From NCBI GenBank assembly GCA_021286855.1, contig JAJTBO010000013.1:20174-84173 (forward strand): a stretch of 64,000 nt of DNA, written 5' to 3'. The DNA comes from Hyphomicrobiales bacterium (GTDB lineage Bacteria > Pseudomonadota > Alphaproteobacteria > Rhizobiales > Ancalomicrobiaceae). The first letter of the stretch is position 1. Every line of letters starts with the position of its first letter. The notes beneath the pieces are model-generated. The model saw only the letters and a program-made list of their open reading frames with translations. It made no database searches and had not been told where the DNA came from. This document shows positions 48,114 to 57,517 of this stretch, piece after piece. A program made the position numbers and the translations under genes.

Positions 48114-48998
48114 ATGACCGGAACCCGCACCTCCCGGACCTTCGCTCTCGCCCTCCTCTCCGGTCTCGCGCTCGCTGGCGCGGCGTCGGCCGAAGACAAG
48201 GTCTTCGCCACGGTCGACGGCCAGCCGATCACGCAGGCCGACGTCGCGGCGCTGACGCCGGCGCTCGGCGCGCAGCTCGCGCAGCTGCCGGAGGACGCGC
48301 GCCTCGCCGCGGTGGTCGACCGGATCGTCGACATGCGCCTGATCGCCCAGGCCGCGGCCAAGGCCGGCCTCGACCAGAGCCCGACCTACAAGTCGCGGAT
48401 GGAGCAGGTCCGCACCCAGCTGCTCGTCTCCGAATTCGTCAAGGCGAAGGTCGAGGCCGAGGTCTCCGACGCGATGGTCAAGGCGCGTTACGACAAGGAC
48501 GCCGCGGCCTACGTGCCGCCGGAGGAGATGCGCGCCCGTCACATTCTGGTGAAGACCGAGGACGAGGCGAAGGCGATCCTCGCCGATCTCGCCAAGGGCG
48601 GCGACTTCGCCAAGATCGCCGAAGAGAAGTCGCAGGATCCGGGCTCGGCCAAGGCCGGCGGCGATCTCGGCTTCTTCGCGGCGGGCGAGATGGTGCCGGA
48701 GTTCGAGAAGGCGGCGGCCGATCTGAAGCCGGGCGAGTTCACCAAGGTCCCGGTCAAGACGCAGTTCGGCTTCCACATCATCAAGCTCGAGGAGAAGCGC
48801 AAGCAGCCGATCCCGCCGCTCGATCAGGTCAAGGACCAGGTCCGTCAGGCGGTGGTCGGCGACCTCTTCACCGAGAAGCTCGCCGAGCTGAAGAAGGCTG
48901 CCAAGGTCCAGATCGACGAAGCGGCGATCAAGGCGAATTCGGCCGCGCCGAAGTCCGACGCGCCGAAGGCCCCGGCGCCCGCCGCCCCGGCGAAGTGA
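48114..48998 (+). CDS. Periplasmic parvulin-type peptidyl-prolyl isomerase
   Basis: This 294-aa protein has a signal peptide (cleavage near ASA-ED), a SurA/PrsA-like N-terminal helical part, and one PpiC domain (about residues 135-235: [50 protein letters not shown]; the pieces are contiguous in the family). The tail is Ala/Pro/Lys-rich. It probably folds exported outer-membrane proteins, a role complementary to the divergent secA. Confidence 0.92.
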   Translation: MTGTRTSRTFALALLSGLALAGAASAEDKVFATVDGQPITQADVAALTPALGAQLAQLPEDARLAAVVDRIVDMRLIAQAAAKAGLDQSPTYKSRMEQVRTQLLVSEFVKAKVEAEVSDAMVKARYDKDAAAYVPPEEMRARHILVKTEDEAKAILADLAKGGDFAKIAEEKSQDPGSAKAGGDLGFFAAGEMVPEFEKAAADLKPGEFTKVPVKTQFGFHIIKLEEKRKQPIPPLDQVKDQVRQAVVGDLFTEKLAELKKAAKVQIDEAAIKANSAAPKSDAPKAPAPAAPAK

Positions 48999-49039
48999 GG
49001 CGGGCGTCCCGCGAGGGATGATCCGTTCGAATTGGAGAG

Positions 49040-49069
49040 GACCCGGCCGCCGGTCAGGCGCGCCGGGTC
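49040..49069. terminator. Bidirectional terminator between the isomerase and TetR genes
   Basis: GACCCGGC and GCCGGGTC form an 8-bp stem, extendable by AGAG/TCTCT, with a 14-nt loop. It lies after the plus-strand isomerase gene and spans the stop codon of the convergent tetR gene. Confidence 0.6.
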
Positions 49070-49686
49070 TCTTCGTCTCGGGGGCGGCTCGTCCGCTCGC
49101 CGAGAAGACCGGCGACGAGGGCGGGGGCGTCGGCCTCGTCGAGGCGACCGGTGAGGAGCCGCAGCCAGTTCATCGCGACGACGAATTCGCGCAGGGCGCG
49201 TGCCTCGGCCGGATCGGTCAGCTCGCCCCGGGCGAGGGCGCGTTCGAACAGGGGGCGCAGGGGAAAGTTCGGTTCGGAGAAGCGCTCGGCGAGCGCGGCG
49301 CGGGCGTCGTCGTCGAATTGCGCCTCGGCGATGATCGCGGCGAATGCGCTGCCGGCCGGGGTGTCGCGCCAGAAGCGCCAGAGGCCGGTCATCATGGCGA
49401 CGAGGTCGGAGGCGAGAGCGCCGGTGTCGTTCGGCAGGAGATGGGCGTATTTGCGCCGATCGTAGATCTCGAGCAGCAGGGCGGTGCGGTTGCGCCACCA
49501 ACGATAGAGGGTCGGCTTGCCGGCCCCGGCGGCGCGAGCCACCGCCTCGAAGGTGACGCCGGCCGGGCCTTTTTCGGCGAGGATCGCTTCCGCCGCGTCG
49601 AGGACGGCGCGATGGGTCTCCTCGCTGCGGCGGGGGCCGCGCGATCGGCGATGGGGGAGGGCCTCTTCGGGGGCGGTGGGCTCCAT
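49054..49686 (-). CDS. TetR family transcriptional repressor
   Basis: This 210-aa protein has an N-terminal helix-turn-helix (AAEAILAEKGPAGVTFEAVA, AGAGKPTLYRWW) and a C-terminal ligand domain of the TetR_C type (WRFWRDTPAGSAFAAI, LARGELTDPAEA). The ATG at 49686 has GAGGAGACG upstream. It is divergent from a DUF2798 membrane protein, and the region between carries an inverted GAAACG repeat, so it probably represses both. Confidence 0.9.
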   Translation of the reverse strand: MEPTAPEEALPHRRSRGPRRSEETHRAVLDAAEAILAEKGPAGVTFEAVARAAGAGKPTLYRWWRNRTALLLEIYDRRKYAHLLPNDTGALASDLVAMMTGLWRFWRDTPAGSAFAAIIAEAQFDDDARAALAERFSEPNFPLRPLFERALARGELTDPAEARALREFVVAMNWLRLLTGRLDEADAPALVAGLLGERTSRPRDEETRRA

Positions 49687-49849
49687 CGTTCGTCTCCTCG
49701 TCGCAAAGGGCGCTCGCCGTCGGCTCGGCGAGAGGGTTGGCGCGCGCCGGGGCGATCGGCCGGCGCAGACGGCCTCGCCGGCACGGTGTGGCCTCGATCG
49801 CGGCGCGGTCGCGTCGGTTCTCCACCTTCCCAGTAACATTCGGCTTGAC

Positions 49850-49897
49850 GAAACGAAACGGCTCGTATCATTGTCATCAATAGAAACGGAACGTTTC
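49850..49897. promoter_or_regulatory. TetR operator region (GAAACG repeats) and DUF2798 promoter
   Basis: GAAACG (49883-49888) and CGTTTC (49892-49897) form an inverted repeat. Two overlapping GAAACG direct repeats lie at 49850-49860. A TTGACG -35-like element (49845-49850) and TATCAT (49866-49871) sit among them with 15-bp spacing. This is the only A/T-rich part of the intergenic region. Confidence 0.6.
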
Positions 49898-49932
49898 GTA
49901 TAGCTATCAAGCCAGTCCTCCGGAGTTTCGTC

Positions 49933-50193
49933 ATGGCTTCACCGTCCGTCCTCCGCCGTCTGTCGCCGCCGAAGGTGCGTTTCGCGCTCTGCGTGATGCT
50001 CGGGGCCTATCCGCTGATCACGGCGATCCTCTTCGCGCTCGCGCCGGTCACCGGCGATTGGCCGATCGCGTTGCGCACTCTCGTCATCGTGCCGATGATG
50101 GTGTCGGGCATGGTGTTCGGCATCATCCCGCTGGTCCATCGCTGGGCCGGCGGATGGATCGCCGCCGGGGCGGTCCGCGCCGGGACCGCTTGA
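49933..50193 (+). CDS. DUF2798 family membrane protein
   Basis: This 86-aa protein has two membrane helices (about residues 18-40 and 48-70), with the family pattern [16 protein letters not shown] and [24 protein letters not shown]2798 proteins are small, of unknown role, and often beside TetR regulators. It is likely the main target of the divergent repressor. Confidence 0.86.
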   Translation: MASPSVLRRLSPPKVRFALCVMLGAYPLITAILFALAPVTGDWPIALRTLVIVPMMVSGMVFGIIPLVHRWAGGWIAAGAVRAGTA

Positions 50194-50257
50194 CGCGGCC
50201 GCGAAGCGCGGCCAAACCGAGCGGCGACCGTTTCCTTCCCGAACGAGGGTGTCCCCG

Positions 50258-51499
50258 ATGTCCCACGCCGTCTCGCCGCTCGCGCCCAAGTCGAACCCGA
50301 CGCTTCCCGCGATCGAAGGCGTCCGCTTCGCCACGGCGGAAGCCGGCATCAAGTACAAGGGCCGCACCGACGTGCTGCTCGCGGCGTTCGACGAGGGCAC
50401 GACGGTGGCCGGCGTCTTCACCACCTCGAAGTGCCCGTCGGCGCCGGTCGACTGGTGCCGGGCCAACCTCGCCGGCGGCAAGGCGCGGGCCCTGGTGGTC
50501 AATTCCGGCAACGCCAACGCCTTCACCGGCCGGCGCGGCGTCGAGACGGTGACGATCACCGCCGACATCGCGGCGCGCGCCGTCGGCTGCGCGCCGTCGG
50601 AAGTGTTCCTCGCCTCGACCGGGGTGATCGGCGAACCGCTCGATCCGACGAAGTTCGAGGGCGTCCTCGCCGAGACCATGACGCGCGTCGCCGCCGGGCC
50701 CTATCTCGATGCGGCCAAGGCGATCATGACGACCGACACCTTCGCCAAGGTGGCGACGCGGACGATCGAGATCGACGGCGTCGCGGCGACGGTCAACGGC
50801 ATCGCCAAGGGGGCGGGGATGATCGCGCCGGACATGGCGACGATGCTGTCGTTCCTGTTCACCGACCTCGCCATCGCGCCGGCGGCGCTGCAGGCCATCG
50901 TCTCGGCGGGCGTCGTCGACAGCTACAACGCCACGACCATCGACGGCGACACCTCGACCTCGGACACGGTGATCGCCTTCGCGACGGCCAAGACGGCGGC
51001 GCGCGGCCTCGCGCCGATCGAGACGGCCGACGATCCGCGTCTGCCCGCGGTCGCCGCGGCCTTCGACGCGGTGATGCTCGATCTGGCGAAGCTCGTCGCC
51101 CGCGACGGCGAGGGCGCGCGCAAGTTCGTGACGATCACCGTCGAGGGCGCGGTCTCCAAGGCCTCGGCGCGGCGGATCGCCATGTCGATCGCCAATTCGC
51201 CGCTGGTCAAGACGGCGATCGCCGGCGAGGACGCCAATTGGGGTCGCGTCGTGATGGCGGTGGGCAAGGCCGGCGAGCCGGCCGACCGCGACCGTCTGGC
51301 GATCTGGTTCGGCGATGTCCGCGTCGCGGTCGAGGGCGAGCGCGATCCGGCCTATTCGGAGGCCGCGGCGAGCGCCCACATGAAGAACGACGAGATCGAG
51401 ATCCGGGTCGAGATCGGCCTCGGCGAGGCGAGCGACACGGTCTACACCTGCGATCTCACCAAGGACTATGTCGCGATCAACGGCGACTATCGGAGCTGA
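50258..51499 (+). CDS. argJ: ArgJ, bifunctional ornithine acetyltransferase/N-acetylglutamate synthase
   Basis: This 413-aa enzyme of arginine synthesis moves the acetyl group from N-acetylornithine to glutamate. The self-cleavage site is in [16 protein letters not shown], with Thr as nucleophile. Further signatures are [21 protein letters not shown] and EDANWGRV. The ATG at 50258 follows a GAGGGTG ribosome-binding site; a GTG at 50249 is a less likely start. mutT follows closely. Confidence 0.96.
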   Translation: MSHAVSPLAPKSNPTLPAIEGVRFATAEAGIKYKGRTDVLLAAFDEGTTVAGVFTTSKCPSAPVDWCRANLAGGKARALVVNSGNANAFTGRRGVETVTITADIAARAVGCAPSEVFLASTGVIGEPLDPTKFEGVLAETMTRVAAGPYLDAAKAIMTTDTFAKVATRTIEIDGVAATVNGIAKGAGMIAPDMATMLSFLFTDLAIAPAALQAIVSAGVVDSYNATTIDGDTSTSDTVIAFATAKTAARGLAPIETADDPRLPAVAAAFDAVMLDLAKLVARDGEGARKFVTITVEGAVSKASARRIAMSIANSPLVKTAIAGEDANWGRVVMAVGKAGEPADRDRLAIWFGDVRVAVEGERDPAYSEAAASAHMKNDEIEIRVEIGLGEASDTVYTCDLTKDYVAINGDYRS

Positions 51500-51507
51500 C
51501 CGCCCAC

Positions 51508-51912
51508 ATGAAGCCGATCGTGCTCGTCGCCGCGGTGGCGCTCGTCGACGCCGACCATCGCGTCCTCCTGGCGCAGCGCCCGGAAGGCAAGTCGATGGCC
51601 GGCCTGTGGGAATTTCCCGGCGGCAAGGTCGAGCCGGGCGAGCGCCCGGAGGAGACGCTGATCCGGGAACTCGCCGAAGAACTCGGCATCGAGGTCAAGG
51701 AGCCCTGCCTCGCGCCGCTCACCTTCGCCAGTCACGGTTATGAAAATTTTCATCTGCTGATGCCACTGTGGGTCTGCCGGAAGTGGACAGGGATGGTCGT
51801 CGGGCGGGAAGGGCAGGCTCTCAGATGGGTCGCTCCGAACCGCCTTCGCGATTTTCCGATGCCTCCGGCCGACGAACCGATCGTTCCTCATCTGATCGAC
51901 CTGCTCGGATGA
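51508..51912 (+). CDS. mutT: MutT-type Nudix hydrolase
   Basis: This 134-aa protein has the complete Nudix box (GKVEPGERPEETLIRELAEE, then LGI) near residue 38 and the MutT start VAAVALVDADHRVLLAQRP. It hydrolyses 8-oxo-dGTP to prevent AT-to-CG errors. It lies 8 bp after argJ, an arrangement frequent in Alphaproteobacteria. Confidence 0.93.
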   Translation: MKPIVLVAAVALVDADHRVLLAQRPEGKSMAGLWEFPGGKVEPGERPEETLIRELAEELGIEVKEPCLAPLTFASHGYENFHLLMPLWVCRKWTGMVVGREGQALRWVAPNRLRDFPMPPADEPIVPHLIDLLG

Positions 51913-51933
51913 GGCCCAGAAGGGCCGAACGCG

Positions 51934-52149
51934 ATGAACCGTCTCGACGACACGATCTCGAAGCGCGCCGCTTCACCGCGGCTCGGCGTGTTCGCCGACG
52001 AACGCGGCGCCACCGCGATCGAATATGCGCTGCTGCTCGGCCTGATCTGCCTGGTGATCATCACCGCGATCGGCGCGACCGGCGACGGTCTCTCCGCGAG
52101 TTGGAACGCCGTGGCGACCAAGGCCTCGGACAATCTGAAGACCAACTGA
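51934..52149 (+). CDS. Flp family type IVb pilin
   Basis: This 71-aa prepilin has the cleavage motif ERGATAIEYALL (cut after Gly, then the conserved Glu at position 5) followed by a hydrophobic helix. It forms Tad-type adhesive pili after processing by a TadV-like peptidase. No tad or cpa genes lie nearby, so it is an isolated pilin gene. It converges with the methyltransferase gene. Confidence 0.93.
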   Translation: MNRLDDTISKRAASPRLGVFADERGATAIEYALLLGLICLVIITAIGATGDGLSASWNAVATKASDNLKTN

Positions 52150-52156
52150 GCCCGGG

Positions 52157-53065
52157 TCAGTCCGAACCGTCGACGCCCCGGCCGTGATGGTCGAGGGCGA
52201 TTTCCTGCGTCTTCAGCGCATCGGCGAGGCGATGGGTGGCGCTGCCGGGGGCGAGCGGCTTCTGCTGGCTCTCGTGCGGCGCCCAGCCCGACGCCCAGAC
52301 GATCTCGAAGGTGGCGCGCAGGCGGCCGTCGGGATCGGCGTGGCGTTCGGCGTAGATCTCGGCGGCGCGCAGGAACAGGCGGCGCGAGGTCGGGCGGCGC
52401 GACCGCTCGACGAGCGGATTGGCGGCGCCCATGCCGCGCAGATCGGCGGCGAGATCGAACATGTTCGCGTAACGCACGGTGACGCGATCGGCGTCGGTGA
52501 CCGGCAGGGCGAGCCCGGCGCGTTGCAGGAGGCCGCCGAGATCGCGCACGTCGAGGAAGGGGACGACGCGCGGCGAGACGCCGCCGCAGAGCTCGAGTTC
52601 GGCGGCCATCAGGCTGTCGCGCAGTTCGTGGAGCGTCGATCCGCCGAGCAGGCAACCGAGGAACAGGCCGTCCGGACGCAGCGCCCGGCGGATCTGGATC
52701 AGCGCGCCGGGCAGATCGTCGACGAACTGCAGCGACAGTAGGGAGACGACGAGGTCGAGGCTCTCGGGGCCGAAGGGCAGGGCCTCTTCGTCGGCGGCGA
52801 CGTCGACGCCTTCGATCGGATCGCCGGCGACGAGCGTCGCGTCGACCTTGCCGGAGGCGGCGAGGATGCGGGCGGCCGGACCGGCGTGAGCGCCGAGATC
52901 GACGGCGTGCTCGAAGCGGCGCAGCACGGTCGCCAGACGGTCGTCGAGATCGTCGAGGGCGCGGGCGAGCAGGAAGTCGACGCCGGGGCGCGGCCGGGCG
53001 CGGGTGCGGCGGCGGCGTCGGGCGAGGAGCGCGCGATCGAAGAGGCGAGGCATGGTCATGGCCAA
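52157..53065 (-). CDS. SAM-dependent methyltransferase (BioC/NDUFAF5-like)
   Basis: This protein of up to 302 aa contains a class I methyltransferase fold: AVDLGAHAGPAARIL near residue 55, ADEEALPFGPESLDLVVSLL, and LRPDGLFLGCLLGG. It begins with MPRLFDRALLARRR-like sequence found in the NDUFAF5-related bacterial group. Starts at 53065, 53059 or 53053 are all possible. The substrate is unknown. It is divergent from comF, a common alphaproteobacterial layout. Confidence 0.85.
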   Translation of the reverse strand: MAMTMPRLFDRALLARRRRRTRARPRPGVDFLLARALDDLDDRLATVLRRFEHAVDLGAHAGPAARILAASGKVDATLVAGDPIEGVDVAADEEALPFGPESLDLVVSLLSLQFVDDLPGALIQIRRALRPDGLFLGCLLGGSTLHELRDSLMAAELELCGGVSPRVVPFLDVRDLGGLLQRAGLALPVTDADRVTVRYANMFDLAADLRGMGAANPLVERSRRPTSRRLFLRAAEIYAERHADPDGRLRATFEIVWASGWAPHESQQKPLAPGSATHRLADALKTQEIALDHHGRGVDGSD

Positions 53066-53161
53066 CCCTTCGCACGGGAGGCAAGGCGCGTCAAAGAGGT
53101 CGAGGTCCGGCTCGCCGGGCGATCGGGGAGGACGTATGCTCGGGCGCTAGGGAGCGTGGCG

Positions 53162-53983
53162 ATGCGGGTCGACGACGGTTTCGAGGAGCGGGAGGACCGC
53201 GCGCGGTTCGACGCGCGGGCGGCGGTGGGACGGCTCTTCGCCGGGCTTGCCGCGGTCGGGGTTGGGGCGCTCGATCTCCTGCTGCCGCCGGTCTGCTCGT
53301 CGTGCCGCAGGCCGGTCGAGCGGGCGCATGCGCTGTGCGGCGGGTGCTGGTCGCGGCTGAGGCCGATCGAACGGCCCTATTGCGAGCGGCTCGGCATTCC
53401 CTTCGGCTACGACATCGGCGAAGGGGCGCTGTCGGCGGAGGCGATCGCCGCTGCGCCGGCCTTCGATCGGGCGCGGGCGGCGGTGCTGTTCGAAGGGCCG
53501 GCGCGCGATCTCGTCCATGCGCTCAAATATCGCGACCGCACCGAAGTGGCGCGGGTGATCGGCCGGATGACGGCGCGGGCCGGCGGCGAAATCCTCGCCG
53601 AGGCCGATCTGCTCGTGCCGATGCCGCTTCATCGCCGACGTCTGTGGACCCGCAAGTTCAATCAGGCGGCGCTGATCGCCCACGAGATCGAGCGGATTTC
53701 AGGCGTGGCGGTCGATCCGGACGCGCTGGCGCGCATCCGTTCGACCCGGCCGCAGGTCGGGCTCGGCGAAAAGGAACGGGTCGCCAACGTGCGCGGCGCC
53801 TTTCGCGTCCCGGCGGCGCGCGCGAGCGCGATCGCCGGCAAGCGGGTCGTGCTCGTCGACGACGTGCTGACGACCGGGGCGACGGCGGAAGCGGCGACGC
53901 GGGCGCTGCGGCGGGCCGGCGTAGCGCATGTCGACGTTCTCACCTTCGCGCGGGTTGCCCCCGGCGGGCCGCTCACGATATGA
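53162..53983 (+). CDS. comF: ComF family protein (phosphoribosyltransferase-like)
   Basis: This 273-aa protein starts with a zinc-binding double CxxC region (CSSCRRP, CGGCW, then C) and ends with a phosphoribosyltransferase domain whose PRPP-loop is VVLVDDVLTTGATAEAA. ComF is required for DNA uptake in competent species; in others the role is unclear. The ATG at 53162 follows AGGGAGCG. grxC follows by 41 bp. Confidence 0.9.
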   Translation: MRVDDGFEEREDRARFDARAAVGRLFAGLAAVGVGALDLLLPPVCSSCRRPVERAHALCGGCWSRLRPIERPYCERLGIPFGYDIGEGALSAEAIAAAPAFDRARAAVLFEGPARDLVHALKYRDRTEVARVIGRMTARAGGEILAEADLLVPMPLHRRRLWTRKFNQAALIAHEIERISGVAVDPDALARIRSTRPQVGLGEKERVANVRGAFRVPAARASAIAGKRVVLVDDVLTTGATAEAATRALRRAGVAHVDVLTFARVAPGGPLTI

Positions 53984-54024
53984 GGGGGCGACCGCAAACC
54001 GCGCCGATCCTCCGGAGTTCGCCC

Positions 54025-54288
54025 ATGGCCGGCCCTCGTGTTCTCGTCTACACCCGCGACGGCTGCGGCTACTGCACCGCCGCCAAGCGCCTCCTCTCCG
54101 CCAAGGGCGTCGCCTTCGAGGAACGCAACGCTTCGGTCGATCCGGCCTTTCGGCAGGAAATGATGCAGGCGTCCGGCCGGATGACCTATCCGCAGATCTT
54201 CATCGGCGCGACCCATGTCGGCGGCTGCGACGATCTCCACGATCTCGAGGCGCGCGGCGGGCTCGATCCGCTGCTCGCCGGCGCCTGA
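54025..54288 (+). CDS. grxC: Glutaredoxin 3
   Basis: This 87-aa dithiol glutaredoxin has the active site CGYC at residues 14-17, TYPQIFI with the cis-proline, and the GGCDDL glutathione-binding motif. It reduces protein disulfides and ribonucleotide reductase using glutathione. It is part of comF-grxC-nitrilase-DUF1178-queG, and could pair with BolA only if a monothiol form existed, which this is not. Confidence 0.95.
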   Translation: MAGPRVLVYTRDGCGYCTAAKRLLSAKGVAFEERNASVDPAFRQEMMQASGRMTYPQIFIGATHVGGCDDLHDLEARGGLDPLLAGA

Positions 54289-54307
54289 GGCGCCGAAGGA
54301 GCCGAAC

Positions 54308-55159
54308 ATGACCGCCTTTCGCGCCGCCCTCGTCCAGATGACTTCGTCGCGCTCGGTCGCCGAGAACATCGCGACGATGGACGCGCTGGTGCGCGAAGCG
54401 GCGGCCGGCGGAGCGGTCTACGTCCAGACGCCGGAGACGACCGGCATCATGGACGAGGATCCGCAGCGGCTGTTCGAGACGCTGACCTACGAGGACGCCG
54501 ATCCGACGCTCGCCCATGCGCGTGGTCTGGCCAAGGATCTCGGCGTTCATCTCCACATCGGTTCGCTGGCGATCAAGGTCGGCGACGGGACCAAGGCGGC
54601 GAACCGCGCCTTCGTGATCGCGCCGACGGGCGAGATCGTCGAGACCTACGACAAGATCCATCTCTTCGACGTGCAACTCGCGGACGGGCAGGTCTATCGC
54701 GAGAGCGCGCGCTACGTCGCCGGCGATCGGGCGGTGGTGGTCGATCTGCCTTGGGGGCGGATGGGGATCGCGATCTGCTACGATCTACGCTTCCCGCATC
54801 TGTTCCGGGCGCAGGCGCTCGCCGGCGGCGCGACGATGCTGACGGTGCCCGCCGCCTTCACCCGGCCGACCGGCGAGGCGCATTGGCGCACGCTGCTCCA
54901 GGCGCGGGCGATCGAGAACGGCGCCTGGGTCCTCGCCGCCGCGCAGGGCGGCCTGCACGAGAACGGGCGGGAGACCTACGGTCATTCGCTGGTGGTCGAC
55001 CCCTGGGGGAAGGTGGTCGCGGAGGCCGGGAACGAGCCCGGCGTGATCTTCGCCGAGATCGATCCGGCGGCGTCGGAAGAGGTGCGCGGGCGGGTGCCCT
55101 CACTCTTCCACGATCGGCCGTTCGTGCCGCCGTCGCCGCCGAGGGAGGGCGCGTCATGA
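54308..55159 (+). CDS. Carbon-nitrogen hydrolase (Nit/deaminated-glutathione amidase-like)
   Basis: This 283-aa nitrilase-superfamily enzyme has the catalytic triad Glu (QTPETTG), Lys (YDKIHLFD) and Cys (AICYDLRFP). The closest known group is Nit1-type amidase, which clears deaminated glutathione; the adjacent grxC fits a glutathione theme. The stop codon overlaps the DUF1178 start (ATGA). Confidence 0.9.
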   Translation: MTAFRAALVQMTSSRSVAENIATMDALVREAAAGGAVYVQTPETTGIMDEDPQRLFETLTYEDADPTLAHARGLAKDLGVHLHIGSLAIKVGDGTKAANRAFVIAPTGEIVETYDKIHLFDVQLADGQVYRESARYVAGDRAVVVDLPWGRMGIAICYDLRFPHLFRAQALAGGATMLTVPAAFTRPTGEAHWRTLLQARAIENGAWVLAAAQGGLHENGRETYGHSLVVDPWGKVVAEAGNEPGVIFAEIDPAASEEVRGRVPSLFHDRPFVPPSPPREGAS

Positions 55160-55605
55160 TCCATTACACGCTGCTCTGCGAAGCCGAGCACGAGTTCGAA
55201 GGGTGGTTTCGCTCCTCGGCCGATTTCGACGCGCAGGTCGCCGACGGGCTGGTCGCCTGCCCGGTGTGCGGGTCGACCTCGGTGACGCGTGGGCTGATGG
55301 CGCCGAACGTCCAGTCGGGCCGGGCGCGTGAAGAACGCGCCGAGACGACCAAGCGGCAGACGGTGATGCTGCCGGATCAGGCGCAGAAGATGATGCTCGA
55401 AGCGCTGCGCGAGATCCGCAAGAAGGTGACGGAGAACGCCACCTACGTCGGCGACCGCTTTGCCGAAGAGGCGCGCCGGATGCACTACGGCGAGGTGGAG
55501 CATCAGGGCATCTGGGGCGAGGCGACGTCGGAGGAGGCCTCGTCTCTGTCGGACGAGGGGATCGAGTTCCAGCCGCTGCCCGGCCTGCCGGAAGACCGCA
55601 ATTGA
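55156..55605 (+). CDS. DUF1178 family protein
   Basis: This 149-aa protein begins MIHYTLLCEAEHEFEGWF with a zinc-ribbon-like CPVCGS near residue 36, followed by a helical middle (LREIRKKVTENATYVGDRFAEEAR, shown to indicate the region) and a Glu-rich tail. This is the DUF1178 pattern, found mainly in Proteobacteria next to nitrilase genes; the function is unknown. It is coupled to both neighbours by overlaps. Confidence 0.9.
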   Translation: MIHYTLLCEAEHEFEGWFRSSADFDAQVADGLVACPVCGSTSVTRGLMAPNVQSGRAREERAETTKRQTVMLPDQAQKMMLEALREIRKKVTENATYVGDRFAEEARRMHYGEVEHQGIWGEATSEEASSLSDEGIEFQPLPGLPEDRN

Positions 55606-56795
55606 GCGAGGGCGGAGCGCCGACGACGGCGCTCGCGGCGCGGCTCGTCGGCCTCGTCGAACGCGAGGCGACGCGGCTCGGCTTTTCGGGCGTCGGGATC
55701 GCCGATCCGGCGGCGATCGAAGCGGCGGGGCGCGATCTCGCCCGGTTCGTCGAGGAAGGCCGTCACGGCGAGATGGCCTGGATGGCCGAGACGCTCGACC
55801 GGCGCGCCGATCCGCGGACGTTGTGGCGCGAGGTTCGCTCGATCCTGGTCTTCGCCTTCGACTACGGTCCGAAGACCAATCCGCTCGAAGGCCCGCGCGG
55901 CGACGGGCGCGGCGAGATCTCGGCCTATGCCCGCAACCGCGACTATCACGAGCTGATCAAGGGCCGGCTGAAGGAGATCGGCGGCAAACTCGCGGCGGAG
56001 GCGCGACGGACGGGCGTCGCTTGCGATCTCAAGGTCTTCGTCGACACCGCGCCGGTGATGGAGAAGCCGCTCGCCCAGGCGGCCGGTCTCGCCTGGGTGG
56101 CGAAGTCGACGCTGGCGATTTCGCGGAAGATCGGCGGTTGGTTCTTTCTCGGCACGATCTTCACGACGCTCGATCTGCCGACGTCGGAGCCGGAGACGTC
56201 GCATTGCGGCTCGTGCAACCGGTGCCTCGACGTCTGCCCGACGGCGGCGATCACCGCGCCCCACCAGATCGACGCGCGGCGCTGCCTCTCCTACCTCACC
56301 ATCGAACACGCCGGAGCGATCCCTCGCGAATTTCGGGCCGCGATGGGCGATCGGATCTACGGCTGCGACGACTGTCTGGCGGTGTGTCCGTGGAACCGGT
56401 TCGCCGAAGCCGCGCGCGAAGCCAAGCTGATCGCCCGGGCCGAGCTCGTCCGGCCACGCCTCGCCGATCTCGTCGAGCTCGACGACGCGGCCTTCCGGGC
56501 GCTCTTCGCCGGCTCGCCGGTCAAGCGGATCGGACGCGACCGGTTCTTGCGCAACGTGCTGATCGCGATCGGCAACAGCAGCGATGCGAGCCTCGAAGGA
56601 GCGGTCCGGCGACGGCTCGACGAACCGGCCGCGGTGGTGCGCGGGGCGGCGGCGTGGGCGCTCGGGCGGCTGACGCCGGAGGGCTTTGCGAAAGAAGCGG
56701 CGCGTCGGGCGGCGGCGGAGCGGGACGGGGACGTCGCCGCCGAGTGGACGGCGAGCGCGATCGTGGGTCAGACCGGCAGCGGCGGGACGGGGTGA
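55602..56795 (+). CDS. queG: QueG, epoxyqueuosine reductase
   Basis: This 397-aa cobalamin-dependent enzyme performs the last step of tRNA queuosine synthesis. It has two ferredoxin-type clusters (CGSCNRCLDVCP and CDDCLAVCPWNRF) after a B12-binding domain and a C-terminal HEAT-like repeat. The only start in range is TTG at 55602, overlapping the DUF1178 stop (TTGA). The cobalamin need links it to cobST, and the queuosine pathway to the VUT transporter. Its 3' end overlaps the convergent gene by 28 bp. Confidence 0.95.
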   Translation: MSEGGAPTTALAARLVGLVEREATRLGFSGVGIADPAAIEAAGRDLARFVEEGRHGEMAWMAETLDRRADPRTLWREVRSILVFAFDYGPKTNPLEGPRGDGRGEISAYARNRDYHELIKGRLKEIGGKLAAEARRTGVACDLKVFVDTAPVMEKPLAQAAGLAWVAKSTLAISRKIGGWFFLGTIFTTLDLPTSEPETSHCGSCNRCLDVCPTAAITAPHQIDARRCLSYLTIEHAGAIPREFRAAMGDRIYGCDDCLAVCPWNRFAEAAREAKLIARAELVRPRLADLVELDDAAFRALFAGSPVKRIGRDRFLRNVLIAIGNSSDASLEGAVRRRLDEPAAVVRGAAAWALGRLTPEGFAKEAARRAAAERDGDVAAEWTASAIVGQTGSGGTG

Positions 56796-57385
56796 GCCAG
56801 CGTCCAGGCGATCGCCTGTTCGAGGCGGTCGTCGCCCCAGAACATCTCGCCGTCGGGGGCGAAGAAACTCGGCGCGCCGAAGACGTCGCGTGAGATCGCC
56901 TCCTGCGTGCGGGCGGCGAGCGAGGCCTTCAGCGCCGGATCGGCGAGCGCGGCGAAGAGCCGCTCGGCGTCGAGGCCGAGCCGGGTCAGGATTTCGCCGA
57001 GGACGGCCGGGTCGGCGACGTCGCGGCCCGCCTCGAACTCGGCTTCGAAGACGGCGCGGGTGAAGGGGGCGACGTAGCCTTCCCGTTCGCCGAGATGCGC
57101 GAGGCGGGCGGCGGCGAGCGCGTTCGCGGGGAATTGCGGCGGCCAGACGAGCGGCAGACCTCGGGCTTCGGCGAGGCGCGCCATGTCGCGGCGCATGTGG
57201 CGACCCTTGGCGGGAAAGAGATTGAAGGGCGAGCTCGCCCAACCCTGGGCGCGGAAGATCGGGCCGAGCAGGAACGGCCGCCAGACCACTTCGACGCCGG
57301 CGGCGCGCGCCAGATCCTCGATGCGGACGGCGGAGAGCCAGGAATAGTTCGAGGCGAATTCGTACCAGAACTCGAGCTTGGGCAC
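56768..57385 (-). CDS. 2-hydroxychromene-2-carboxylate isomerase/DsbA-family protein
   Basis: This 205-aa thioredoxin-fold protein of the DsbA/HCCA isomerase group has FWYEFASNYSWLSAVR at the start, the conserved RPFLLGPIF, and GAPSFF near the end. The active position holds Ser (NYSW) and not Cys, as expected for glutathione-dependent isomerases of the kappa class. The substrate is unknown. It converges with queG and overlaps it by 28 bp. Confidence 0.87.
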   Translation of the reverse strand: MPKLEFWYEFASNYSWLSAVRIEDLARAAGVEVVWRPFLLGPIFRAQGWASSPFNLFPAKGRHMRRDMARLAEARGLPLVWPPQFPANALAAARLAHLGEREGYVAPFTRAVFEAEFEAGRDVADPAVLGEILTRLGLDAERLFAALADPALKASLAARTQEAISRDVFGAPSFFAPDGEMFWGDDRLEQAIAWTLAHPVPPLPV

Positions 57386-57466
57386 GGGCGTCCTCCACGG
57401 CGAGCGAGGGCGCTAAGGATCGCCGATGCGCCGCGCTTCGTCGAGGCGTCGGCGCGAACGAGCGAG

Positions 57467-57492
57467 GCCCGCCGTCGAGCGAGACGGCGGGC
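57467..57492 (-). terminator. Terminator hairpin after the chemoreceptor gene
   Basis: GCCCGCCGTC and GACGGCGGGC form a perfect 10-bp stem with a GAGCGA loop, beginning 26 nt after the stop of the minus-strand gene at 57518. Confidence 0.7.
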
Positions 57493-57517
57493 TTCGGGAG
57501 GAGCGATCGTCGAGGGA

